Assembly: GCA_024195265.1 (NCBI GenBank) | Contig: JAJLRJ010000009.1 | Span: 27,286,597-27,350,596, forward strand | Reading direction: 5' to 3' | DNA: 64,000 bases | Source of the DNA: Dendrophyllia cribrosa | Lineage: Eukaryota > Cnidaria > Anthozoa > Scleractinia > Dendrophylliidae | In this document: positions 21,101 through 34,374 of the stretch, piece after piece | Numbering within the stretch: the first letter of the stretch is position 1 | Layout: each line of letters starts with the position of its first letter | Position numbers and translations under genes: made by a program | Notes under the pieces: model-generated | Told to the model about the DNA's origin: nothing | Databases searched by the model: none | Seen by the model: the letters and a program-made list of their open reading frames with translations, nothing else

Positions 21101-23025
21101 GTCATTTTCTTTTAGTGTCACTACATTTTTAGCGAGATAAACACTTAACTTCCATGGCAACAACTTGAGAAAACAGCAATTGCAATTATTAACAAAACTC
21201 CGGCCGGGATTCAAAACGTGAAAATTATTGACAAACCTTTGGTTACCCTGGCTTTGAACTTTACATGTGTTGCTCAAAAGACAGTAAGCTTGCATAATGA
21301 TTATTAAAATGTCCAGCTAAATCTGATTAAAGAGTCTTATTGGGTTGAAAAAGAAAGGAACTTGGCTATAATTGTTTAAAAAACTCAAAATGTACGCTGA
21401 AATTGGGAAAGTCAATGATATTTGTATCACAAAAAGACAACAAAAATATTTTTGTCCAAAATCATTTTCTGCTTAAAAAGTTTCCCACAAACCAAGTTAT
21501 ATTCACCAGCGGGTCCCTTTGTCGGCAACATTTAACATTATATGTATGCAGAAACCCATAAGTGGGTTGAAACGTGGAACTGTCTCTTGTACGCTTCCTT
21601 GAAAACAAACTTTCGATTATTCAATTTGCTAAGAAGTTGTTACAGCCATATTTGGAAAATCAAGATAAAAAATATTAACCAATCAATTCGCTAGAACAAC
21701 TTGCTTCCAATCTCGAGGGACCGAGGGGTTTCCAAATATGGTACTAAGCAAAAAAATGAAAATCCGGAAGCTTGAATGCACGTTACACGTTTCAACGCAC
21801 TTATGGGTTTCTGATGTATGTCAATGAAATGTATAGACACTTTTAATAAATACCACAATGCATCATTTTCCGCTAATGACGTCAAACATATTCTTTTGAA
21901 TTCTCTTGCAATTCAAAAGAATACATTTGACATCGATAGCGGAATGTGATGCATTCTGGTATTTATTAAAAGGGTCTATATGTACTGCTCAGGTGGCTTT
22001 CATATGAATGGTCCTAATTTAGGATTTCGTCAACAGACTCAATCTGGGAGTTGAAGGATTAAAAAGTTTTAAAGTTTCTGTTTTTACTGAATACGAATAG
22101 CAATCAATGCTTTTCTCTTCTATTAGACCTTGAACTGTGATGTACTGTAAATTGCAATTATAAATACTGGCAAAGGGTTTTCGTAAAGTAGACAACTGAC
22201 CTGTCAAAACTTTGTCTGAAGGATCAGATGGTACCGATTGTCCCACCGCGTTCCAAGCGATTATTCTAAAATAGAACCCAATGTTCGGCTTTAGGTTACC
22301 CAAAGAGTAGTAAACGTATGATTGATTCCTTTTAGTTTGGTCAGGATTTGCTTCCCATTTGGTCTCAAAATTCTGAGAACCTAAGAGACAAGCAGAAGAC
22401 GAAGTTCAGTTGACAATGTAAGAAACGCAGTGGTAAAATGCTTGTTTATAATAAACGTTTAATGACTTCAGAATAACGCCCCATCTCGACGTGCTAACGA
22501 GGCCAAAGGGAGTAATTAACATAAAGATAAAAGAATAAGGTCTTGGACGGGCTACAATAGTCGTTCCTCCAGGAGGAAAACTATGCGATAATTATGAACA
22601 AGTATCAGGATCCACTGACCTTTTTTATTGCGCTAGAGACGACATTATAACGCGTTTCAAATTCCGGTCTGTGATTGGTTCAAATGCTTTGCGACTCCAC
22701 CCAATAAGGGAATACATTTTCTCCCCAAAGCTTCAATGTCGCCTCAAAAACGAATTTAGTTGCGTAAATTGAAATCTTTATTCCTCGCGAAGCGAGGTTA
22801 ATAAATTTGTCGTCCCTCGGGAACTAAGCCGTGCGAATTCAAGCCGAAATAATAAAAAATATATCTATATCTATATATATATCCATATTTTTCACCGAGA
22901 AAAGTCTTTCAGACAATTATTGATTATTATATCTATATATATATATATATATATAGATGAAGGTGTCGTGTATATATATATATATATATATGAATATATA
23001 TATATATGAAGGTGAAGGTGTCGTG

Positions 23026-23067
<42 letters not shown>

Positions 23068-26000
23068 AGTTAATTTTTTATTTCAGGTAATTTTTGTTTT
23101 TCCTTTGTTTCAAATTCATTAGCATATATTACCATACCCAAAAACAATGGAAAAATAAAAATTACCTGAGATAAAAAATGAACTACAACATATATATAGA
23201 TGAAGGTGTCGTGCAGTTGCCTGGTAACAGCGCAACAAAATTGAATCACGTCAAACAAACGAAAGAGGATGATGGGAACGCCTGTGGTACTACTTCATGT
23301 ACTAATACAGGAGCATGGTAAACAAAGATGGCGGACGGTAAACAGTACGCGAACCATCGAAGGAACCTTTTAGCGGAGCACTAGCCGGGCCGAAGGCCCG
23401 GCTGCGCAGCCCCATACTCATAGAACCTATGCCGTCATTTTTCATGGTCATGGCTAGCGGAATGTTTCGCGGGCGCTGTCTGCAACAAAAACATGTGTGT
23501 CGCGCAAGGCTAGCGCGCATGCGCGTATGACGCCACACAACATCCGGGATCTTAGCGGAGGACTAGCTCGCGGGCGGCTTATGACGTCGCAAAACATGCG
23601 CGTACGACGTCATGTTGAAACCAAAGCGAGGCTTTTTTTTCGCGCGATTACACGGCCGAATGTCACGTCAGCTGGGAAAACACTTTGATGTTTTGCTGTG
23701 TTTACTGAGCGGAGAAAACGGTTTAAATTAAAGTCGTTATTTTCCTGCAGTTTTTCGTGGTTTGCTACTCAAGACAGGGATGCTAATTAAGGGATACTCA
23801 GAAGCCGCTTTATTGGAAAAAGAAGAGCTTTCAGGGATAAAATCTTGCTTCGAGGAACTATATACGTTTTTAGCAATGCGAGAGATGGGTTCGTTTTACG
23901 GATTTCAGCACCAAAGCGGAGATTTAAAGAATTTCCAAGCACAGTAGTCGCCGGAGGGACTTAAAGGTAAAACAAATTACATTTTTCGATAGGAATTTAT
24001 CTTGATATCAATCTGTGATTGACTTTTTGTTAATGTGTTCTCGTTAGTTTTGGAGAATTGTTTTTAAACGTGTAGCTTAAATTCAGTTGTATTAATTTCT
24101 TGAATTTCATCGAAGACACGGCTCGGCCTCGATGCGCGTTTTGCGTTTTGCTTTTCAACATAAACTAATGGAGATTTGAATAAAATTTTTCAAAAGAAGA
24201 TTGTGTTGTCCATTTTTATGTGTTTGTTCATTCATTACATAGGTTGAAAAGCGATTTTATGTAAACAAAACAAGACTTGAATTTTATTATAGTTCTAACT
24301 TCACTCGCGTGGCCGTATGCAAATATCTTTGTGTATTTTTGGCAATTTTGATTTCCAAATCAGTTTCTCAGGCATTTTTTGACAAGCTACAACTGTATTT
24401 TTTAACAATAGTCGTAATAGTTATTCTAGACGGAGAAAAAGTTGTTTTTGTGAACTTTTGTACAGTCTAAATGTACTGTGCAGACGGTCGGGTAATACTG
24501 TTTTTGAGAATTGCTAAAATTGAAAAATAGCCCGGTCGTCAATATTAATCTTCATTCTTGTGCTTCCGACCTTTCACCTATTAGTTAAGTTTCATCTTAG
24601 TTAAGCTTGTTCAGAGGGTCTTCAGAGGGCGCCGCTGTTAGGCTAAGCCTAACTATATATATTACCAACGTTTTTGGTTTTAAAGAAGACGCGTACAAAG
24701 TGGAATAGCGAAAAGCCTCATAAGCAAATCTAGACGCCCTAAAGTTTCGGCCCGCGGTGCACCCACCCCCGAGCTTCCCGAGGTTCTGCGAGACACGTAT
24801 TTCTAGTTGTATTGAGACACGTTAAGTACTTACCATCCGTTTTGGACTGGATCTCAAACTTATCAAATGGAATATTACCACTGTCTCCATTTTCCCACAT
24901 GATCACAGCTCGTGTGATAGAATCCAGATGAACCACAGGCTTACCAGGTTTGCCAGGTAACACTGCAAAAGGAGTAAAGGTTGTGAGTTCCATTGGCTGT
25001 GTTCCTGTATAGGGATACACGTGACTGCCTAGTGGCATTGAACTGAACTGTGTTATTGGGTGAGTATATAGGGTGAGTTCGATTGGATGTGTTCCGGTAT
25101 AGGGATACACGTGACAGCCTTATGGTATTGACTGTTCTGTGTTATTGGGTGAGTATACAGGGTGAGTTCGATTGGATGTGTTCCGGTATAGGGATACACG
25201 TGACAGCCTTATGGTATTGACTGTTCTGTGTTATTGGGTGAGTATACAGGGTGAGTTCGATTGGATGTGTTCCGGTATAGGGATACACGTGACAGCCTTG
25301 TAGCATCGAACTGAACTGGCGTTATAAGTGGTATTAACAACGGGGTTGCTGTGGTGTGGTTTCTCTCCACGCCATCTCGAGCGCGTTATGACCTGCTGGT
25401 ATGTTTATCAGAGTACAGCGTAGGACTATAGGAACATGTTTTAACAAAAAGTAGGGAAAAAATAAGACAACTATTCAAAAACTAGAAGTAAAATAAGAAG
25501 CTCTATGAAGCATAGACTCAACATGATAGCTCTTAATTACGCACAAGATTGAGAAAAATGTGATTTAAAATAGTGATACTTCAATTTTAATACAAGTAGG
25601 GCAGACATCTAGCATTTTCGTTGCTTTCTGCAGGTTGGCAGATCAGCATTTTGAAGCGCCTGATGGACTTGTCACTAGTGGGGTCCAGTGCGGAATTCGT
25701 GCCCAGAAAAGTTTGAATTTTTAGACTTGCAGATCGGAGACTTTTTTGTTTCCTAGAGGCTTATTTGTGTTTAAGAGAATCTGAAGTTTCGATTATAAAC
25801 GTATTTGTTGTCATCACCTTTGTAACTTCAACTAGGTCCAGGCTTTTTCTGGCGCGGTGAAAACTCAAGATTAGTGCGCCTGCGCGCCGACGTCTCCCTT
25901 TTCTTCAGGGCAAAGGAAATAGGAGACGTCTGCACACAGGAGCCGGCTATGAAATATTTTGACACGTGATGAAATGTTTGTTCACTTGCACTCTGGAACA

Positions 26001-29000
26001 GTTGTTCAAGCAAAAAGAAGACATTTGATCACGTGACAAAATACTCCACGATTCTTGGGGTATTTCGGCAGCTCTGTCCTGGGGTTTGTCGAGAAGGCCC
26101 TGGGGACGAAGTTGGACCTTGCTCCGCAAGTAATAAGGCCAATCAAACATTTTAATATATTTCAAGAATTAGAATGATCCTACAAAATAAATATTAATAC
26201 TCACCAGCGGGTCCCTTTGTTTTAACAACAAACGTCTTTGGCGGACCATATCCCATGGAATTTCTTGCTCGAATCTGAAATAAGTAGGCCGTCAACTTGT
26301 CCAGATTTTCTATTATTTGTTTTTCTTTATTAGCGGAGACGATTATTTCCTTCGTTGTGTTTGTTGACGTTTTTCCATACTTGATCTTGTATTCGATTAT
26401 TTCTCCATTTGGTTCACAAGGTGGTTTCCAGGACAAGTCCAGGCGTGCATTATAGACCGCGTCGTGAGTGAAAACAGCTGGGGGCCCGGGTTCTAAGAAA
26501 TCAAAATTAAGATGTCGTTAGCCGCGTAATAAAACAAAAACACATCAATCCACTCTCCGTGAGATTAAACGTTTGGCCGAACTACAGTAAACTTATGATG
26601 TCTATATTTCACATCTCTGTGGCGACTTGCTTAATTTGCTTATTGAGTGTTAAAAATTAGCTTTGCGATTGCTTTGGTTTTGCATTAGTACTCTTTATGA
26701 TTGGTTACAAAAACTCGCGCCACTTTATCAACCAATCAGAAGTAAAACCAAAACTAATTGTGACTTGGTCGCACGCGTTTCCCCGTGCTTGGCGCTTTGA
26801 GTTCTGATTGGTTCATTAGATTGTCTGTGTCTGATGTGATTGGCCAGAGTAATTACTTTGGTTTTGGTTTTCAGACACTAAAGGGAAATGAGAAGTTTAA
26901 GCAAGTAACCGTGGACGACATTCCTGCTGGTGTACGTTGGATCAAACTAATGCCTGATCGGTTTAACAAGTGAAAATATAGTATAGAAGTGTGTATTGTA
27001 CATATTGATAATAGCTTTTTTTAGTTTTTAGTACAGTTGGTGTGATATCCGCAAGGATTTTACCGACTTAATAAATGTAGATGTAGATGTAGACCGATAC
27101 AACGTAGGTAGAAATTTAAAAGGTGTACTATATTTCGGCTGGCCAAACCAGCCTTCTTCATCAGCTTGTAATTTACAATATATTGGAGAGACTAAACGAC
27201 GCGCAAAAGACAGATTAAAAAAAAAATTGAACACCGCCGTACCATAGATAATCCTAACACCAAGTCTAAACATACTACAGCCTCCGAACATTTTCTCTCC
27301 TCTCCTAATCACACTGCTAATGACATGCAACTAATCCCCATTGAAAAAATTTTCTCTAACCGAGACTCCATACGTAAGGCCAAAGAAGCTTTTTTAATTT
27401 CAAAAGGCAGAACACTTGTACCTCATGGCCTCAACATTCGCGAAGAAACATACTAATTATTCATTTTGGTATTAGTTTTCTTTCATTGTTTTCTGTATAT
27501 TTTTCATTATCAGCTAGTTTTATTTCTGTCTATCGTCGTTTGTTTTTTTTCGTATATCCGTTGTTACGTATACATGTCAACTATATAAAAAACAATGTAA
27601 ATTTTATCTCATTTTACCTGAAGAAGGCTGGTTTGGCCAGCCGAAATATAGTACACCGCTCTATACAGCTGCTTATTTGTTAGGGTTCTCCCTACATTTC
27701 AGGAAAGTACAAAAGTACAAAAATGACTTCCGAAAAGGTTACAACAACTCTTTTGTCTGTGGTGACCAAATTCTTAAAGAGAGCCAATTTTACCGTCTTC
27801 TGCCTAAAAAGGAGAACCCTGTTAAAGTGATTTTCCGAGACAACAATGACTACCACTACTTACTATCTGCATTTGTGGTGATTTCCAACGAAGAACTCGG
27901 GGGACTCTCCCCTATGGAATTATACGCTCGCACCCAAATCCTATACTTCACAAATTTTTGAAGGTTGGTAATGTTCTCGGTGGTCTGGTGAGGAGGGACG
28001 AACAAAAGCTTAGGCCCCGGCTCTCGCAGACAGACCGGCAACGATCGTCTGCGCCTGCTGCCGCGCTTGAGCCTGAAGTTGTGCTTCCCAGATAATGGGC
28101 GATCTTCCGGATAAACCTACCGACAAAAATAAGCGAAATAGTAAACCATTGTTCCCACCCAAAACATTATACTTTGCACCAACTTAATATTCCGTTCGTT
28201 CTTTGTCTAAATCTGTCCAGATCTGATCATGTTGCAACGTAATTGACAAAGAAGCTTTTGTCTGTTTTGCTGTCTTGTTTTGATTGTTTAATTTTCTTTC
28301 AAGAACGATCAAAATAACAAGAGGAAACAAGTCTTTTGATAAGGAATAAAATAACTGCGGGTACTATACGTTTGTTTACATCAAGTATATAACCACCATA
28401 CCTGCATTGATCGTCTACGCCTGCGTTTTCGCTTCGCCGATAACGAGAGATCTTTCGCATAAACCTGCAGACGAAAATACGCCATAATTTAATTTATATT
28501 GAGTAATCCCCCCCATCCTCCCCCCTCCAACCCCCCCTCCCCCCCCCCCCCCCCCCCCCCCCCCCCGCCTTCCCCTCCACACACTCCAGGAGTACGAGAC
28601 GTTGTCTAGGCAGATGCTTTGGTCTGACCTTTCCATGGCGGATTGATATCAATTGGGGCAAATAGTATATTTTTTCTTCGTCACAGCAAATGAAATCACT
28701 GTGACAAACTAAGTTTTGATTCTTGCAATCTTGATAGGGCAAATATGAATGAACAAAACACTAACCTTGTACCCCATGAGATGTCCATTAAAGGACCCAG
28801 GAGAAGGTGCAACCCAGCTGATTGCAATGGAGGTTCTGGTCACCTGGCCGCTCCTCAAATTCTTAGGTGCCTCAGAAGGAACTGCAAAGAAACAGCGGCA
28901 AAATAAATAAGATGCATTGAAATCACAGTGACTGAATCAAGCAAACATTGTTTGAGACTAATGGTAGTCAACAAGGCAAAGACTAGTTAAATAAACTCAG

Positions 29001-32000
29001 AAAGAAGGGTTTATATTTCCAATGGCTACGTCGGCTAGCTACTGAAAAAAGAGAGAGTACTGAAAGGTGGTTCTAACATTTGTGTCAGTGGATGAAACCC
29101 TAACTTGTGTCCTTTCACCGATCAATTGAAAGCTACAGAGCAAAAATCGGCTGTGGTGCTTTTTATTATGTTGCCAAGGTGGCTCTAAATTTGGAGTATG
29201 TGAATGACTTCCTAAAGTGTGACCATTCAAATAAAAGCTACTGAGCAGTTCTTTCCTCAAAATACTAGGTAATACTAGGTAATACAGTTAACACAGTACG
29301 GCCCTTATCCCAGTCACACTTTGATTTTTAACACAGGGGCTAGAACCTAAACTAATGTCACCGCGCGCACGGAGAAACATGGTGACAACCTGGCAAATAG
29401 TAACATTTGACATGTCACTAGCCACCTGGTCTCTTACGCAGCCGTTATCTGGAACGTTGCCTGACGACCCAAATGACGGCTGCGCAGTAGACTATAGCCA
29501 CCAAGCCAATACTAATCTCATTCCCAGAGTCTGCGTCACCCTTGTCCAGCGGAACGGGTAACGACTGCCACTGGACAAGGGTATCGCCGATTCACTGGTA
29601 ACGCGATTGAGCTAATACCTTCTTTAAAAAGTTAGTTTCGATCCCTATTACAGTTGAAAATAAAAAGTTCTTTTTCCGACGCAGGAGGAAAATAGAGTAC
29701 GCCAGCACGCAGCCTACGAAGAACAGGCGAATAACTTACGTTTTTCTCCAGTCGTCACATTATATAGAGGAGTATAGGGCCCAGGCCCCTTCTCGCTGAC
29801 AGCCGCTACCTTGATTCCGTAGACGGTGAACACTTTCAAGCGCTCTAACATATACTGACGGCTGCTGGTCGGCAAGCGAGCCTCAATAAAGATTCCTGTT
29901 CCTTGTTCCCTGTATTTGACTATGAATCCCTGAAGAGTTCCACCTAGTTCTTGAGGAAAGGGAGCCTACACATCCGGACAAATAAAAAAAGTGTTAAATA
30001 TTTCTGCAATAATACTTCTATTTTCTGTAAACAGAGAAAGTAACTTCTAGTAGTACCGTAATAATTCGATTCAGTACCATGTTTCTAATAAGACCCCAAC
30101 CCCCGAGTGTTGTTTTAGCTCCTCCCAGAAAGCTATCATATCGAAGAAAGGGTCATTCAAGGCAAAGAGGCATAATAGCGAATTACATTCTAACTATGCG
30201 AACCATTGTTATCTTTGTTCTGACTATGCGAATTGAATATTTTCTGTTATTGTTTATCGGACTGCTTTTTCACTCTCGCATGTTTTTGTCAAAAAAAGAA
30301 ATAAGCGCCCCCTCTCCAATTAGTCCAATAAGCGCCATCACTTGAACTAAAAGAAGTAAATAAGCACCCCTCGGCCTCTCCAATTACTCCAATAAGCGCC
30401 ATCACTTGAGCTACAAGAAGTAAATAAGCACCCTCTCTCCAATTAGTCCAATAAGCGCCCTCACTTGAGCTACAAGAAGTAAATAATCGCCCTCTCTCCA
30501 ATTAGTCCAATAAGCGCCCTCACTTGAGCTACAAGAAGTAAATAAGAGCCCCCCTTAATAAGCGTCCCCTTTCCAACTAGTCCAGTAAGCGCCATCACTT
30601 GAGCTACAAGAAGTAAATAAGCGTCCCCTCTCCAATTAGTCCAATAAGTGCCATCACTTAAGCTACAAGAAGTAAATAAGCACCCCCTCTCCAATTAGTC
30701 CAATAAGCGCCATCACTTGAGCTACAAGAAGTAAATAAGCGCCCCCTCTCCAATTAGTCCAATAAGCGCCATCACTTGAGCTACAAGAAGTAAATAAGCG
30801 CCCCCTCTCCAATTAGTCCAGTAAGCGCCATCACTTGAGCTACAAGAAGTAAATAAGCGCCCCCTCTCCAATTAGTCCGATAAGCGCCATCACTTGAGCT
30901 ACAAGAAGTAAATAAGCGCCCCCTCTCCAATTAGTCCAATAAGCGCCATCACTTGAGCTACAAGAAGTAAATAAGCACCCCCTCTCCAATTAGTCCGATA
31001 AGCGCCATCACTTGAGCTACAAGAAGTAAATAAGCACCTTCTCTCCTCACTTAAGCTACAAGAAGTAAATAAGCACCCCTCTCCAATTAGTCCAATAAGC
31101 GCCATCACTTGAGCTACAAGAAGTAAATAAGCACCCTCTCTCCAATTAGTCCAATAAGCGCCATCACTTGAGCTACAAGAAGTAAATAAGCACCCTCTCT
31201 CCAATTAGTCCAATAAGCGCCATCACTTGAGCTACAAGAAGTAAATAAGCACCCTCTCTCCAATTAGTCCAATAAGCGCCATCACTACTTGAGCTACAAG
31301 AAGTAAATAAGCACCCTCTCTCCAATTAGTCCAATAAGGGCCTTCACTTGAGCTACAAGAAGTAAATAAGCACCCCCTCTAAAATTATTCCAAGCTCCTC
31401 AAGCCCTCAAGCCCTCACTTGAGCTACAAGAAGTAAATAAGCACCCCGGGCGCTAAATCGAATCATTAGGGTATTTTACCGTAGTCTTAAATTTGCGAAA
31501 GTCGACGAAGAAAGAAAAGCACCCATAACCGAGGAAAATAAATCTTACCGTCCATTCAATAAAAAGTGATGTTGGAGAAGTAGCTCGAATTCTGACGTCA
31601 CGTGGAGCACCAGTCGGCACTAAGAAGAAAACAGGAAAATCAGTCAACAAACGATGTTGCGTGTAAAAAAACCTATCTCGACAAACACTAATCTCTTAGA
31701 AGTTTTATTTATGTTTGTTTTCCCTATATAAATGAATGTTACTAAGCAGTACTTTCTTGGACTGCACAAAGTAGCCTTTTGAGTCCGTGAAAGAAACCCT
31801 TATATGGACCCTATTATTCAGCTGATGATGATGATGATGATTGATGATGATAATGATAATGATGATGATAATGATTGATGCTGATAATGATAACGATAAT
31901 GATGATGATGATGTTGGTGATGATGATGATGATGGTGGTGGTGATAATAATGAGTTCAGTTGAACCGGCCTAGATACGAAAAAAGCGAGAGAGCACGGAG

Positions 32001-34263
32001 AATAAAATCTAAAGTAGCAAGAGTGATTACTTCTAAGTCTTTTGGTTAGTTAGAGTACTCACAAGCCAGACGAGTAGTGGTGGGTGTGGACGCTGCGCTA
32101 TAAGGACTGTCACCCCTGTCGTTTGTTGCCATAATCCTGAACATGTACGATTCCCCTGGGATAAGCCCCTCCATCTTCAGGCTCCGTGCAGTGTAGCGGA
32201 TGTTAGAGGAGTACACTTGCCAGCCCTCGCCGTGTTTGTTCAGCTGCAGAGTGAAGTACCTCAAGGGACTTTTAGGATCCGAGGTAGCTTGCCATTTAAC
32301 GGTTATCCAACGCTCGCCGATGTCCGAGAAGTAAATCGGCAGAATGAATGGTGCGGCTGGAGGATCTGTTGCAGATTAAACACATGGCGTTCATTAGGAA
32401 AGCGTTAAGCAAATAATACACGGTTCAACATCGTTTAACATTTGTTGCCCAACAAATATTGAACGATGTCGTAAATTGTTGAATGAGAAGAAAACGCATT
32501 CAACACTTGTAAACGATTGGCTGTTGTCGTTCAAAAAAATAGAACCTGTCTCTATTTTCGTTCAACAACGTTCAACATGTCGAATGGCCTACTTCAACAT
32601 TCAACATAAGACGACACACTGTTCTTCAGAAGTCATACCGTTTTTGATCAACAAATGTTGAACCGTCTATCACATAGCCTGAGAATACAGACGACTTTTC
32701 GCGGTGGCGCCAAGGCGGTTCCCTCCGCGAAAAGACGTCTGAGAAGTGAGCGCAAAAATACCGTACTGATGACGTAACGCTACCCAGATCTAGGTAGTCC
32801 TTCGGATTGGTTGAGAGATTGTTTCAACCAATCACAAGGACGACCCTGATCTGGGTAGCGTTACATCATCAGTATGGTATTTTTGCGCATGTTTCTCAGA
32901 CGCCTTTTTTTGCGGAGGGAACCGTAGTGGCTCTACCGCGAAAAGTCGTCTGTTTCCTCAGGCTACGTACCACAGGAATAAAGTAAACTACAAGCAAACA
33001 TCTCCCATCTTCTCTTCTTTCCTCGTGACGAAGGAAGGAAAAAGGACAGGTCTCGGCGCAGGCTAAGTATTAAGCTGATGTTACAAGGGACGATACAGCG
33101 ACTCGAAAACAATTTCGCGATTGCTTTGGTTTTTCGTTACTACGGTTTGTGATTGGCTAAGAAATCTCGCGCTACTTTTTCAACCAATCTGAAGTAAATC
33201 CAACAGAAGTCGTGACTTACTCGCATGCATTTTCCCGCGCTTGGCGCCGGCGACATGTATTTGCTTGGAGTTCTAATTAACAAAACTGGTCCATTATTTT
33301 TCGGTTTTTAATGATACAAATATGCTTTTTGCTATGTCAAAATCATCACTGACATTGTCCCTTTAAGTTTTGCTTTCGTTTTCAAATTCCCGCCAAAACC
33401 GCGCATGTGTTGCACGTTTAACTGCTGGGCGGCACTGCTGAAGGTTCACTTACCAGTGGAGCTACTGGTATAAACCACAGCTTCCGCGGGAGTCTTACTC
33501 CAGCCCTGTTTTGTTTTCGCCCAAAGGAAGAACCGATAAAATGTCCGCGGATTCAACGGCCCAGCAGTTCGCTGTCTTACATTGTAACTAATAGCTTCAT
33601 CTTTCCAAGTATGACCAACAGAGGATTGGTTAAGGCGGCAAAGAGCTTTATATCCGGTTATAATACCATGAGGATACACCGGTGGGTCCCAGGCTATCGT
33701 TACGGTGGTGGAGGACACGGCGATGAAACGGACGTGAGCGGGGGCGCCTGGAGCTTAACAAAACAAAATTGAACAAATTAAACTTGGAGATAGTTCTGCA
33801 ATGAGGCAATTGAAATGAATATTATATATTGTTACTTTAACGTCTTATTGCACAAAACAATTCCAATACAAAATGAATATCGACTGTAATGTATAAAAGG
33901 GTTAGCTTCTAAAACAACCGTGGTGCTGCGTCAGTACGTAAGGATGTAAAAATTTAGTTAAAAAACGTTTCGGTCTCTCGACCTTCATCAGTTGTACAGC
34001 CGGACAGTTACACACGAGACTTAAATACGGTTACAACAATTGTTTAAGTCTCGTGTGTAACTGTCCGGCTGTACAACTGATGAAGGTCGAGAGACCGAAA
34101 CGTTTTTTAACTAAATTTTTACATTTTTTTATACCAAAAGTTGTCCATTTTCGGTCTTTTTAACTAGTTTTTTATTATATCCACCGAATCCGGACTGTGA
34201 ATCCATTATTGTGATCCTTTTGGTATGACATCTTTCGTTGGCTCAGGCAGCACCTTCAAAACC

Positions 34264-34297
<34 letters not shown>

Positions 34298-34323
34298 GTA
34301 TAATTGTATAATTGTATAATTGT

Positions 34324-34374
<51 letters not shown>

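Larger units (their letters stand above)
20919..22200. other. intron; fold-back and an exon fragment
   Basis: Contains a partial copy of the FN3-10 exon end (21505-21527) and nested inverted repeats (21550-21975). Otherwise no gene is seen. Confidence 0.5.
22381..24833. other. intron; AT runs, hairpin and repeat copy B
   Basis: 22.86-23.06 kb is AT-dinucleotide rich, with the word GATGAAGGTGTCGTG repeated (22956, 23003, 23200). A hairpin lies at 23062-23192, and copy B of the repeat family at 23361-24655. No exon is seen. Confidence 0.6.
27107..27660 (+). mobile_element. Penelope-like element, 3' fragment between inverted ribozymes
   Basis: The plus strand encodes the end of a GIY-YIG nuclease (CNLQYIGETKRRAKDR at 27165-27215, then after a frame break EHRRTIDNPN ... 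REETY to a stop near 27453). A hammerhead on the minus strand (27129-27172) lies at the left edge and another on the plus strand (27615-27653) at the right edge. The reverse transcriptase is absent. The frame break is in the poly-A run at 27217-27226. Confidence 0.85.
33944..34124. mobile_element. fold-back of two head-to-head hammerhead arms
   Basis: Arms 33944-34024 and 34044-34124 are complementary over 81 bases with a 19-base spacer. Each carries a hammerhead core (minus at 33964-33995, plus at 34074-34107) but there is no coding sequence between them. It looks like a Penelope-type terminal pair without a body, or a retrozyme-like unit. Confidence 0.8.

Noticed and set aside
28415..28742. 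Glycine-rich ORFs across the poly-C tract
   Set aside because: Produced by the C run on the opposite strand; no domain or splice support.
30289..31445. CRISPR-like regular array
   Set aside because: The 59-bp unit is continuous tandem sequence without unique spacers, in a eukaryotic intron.
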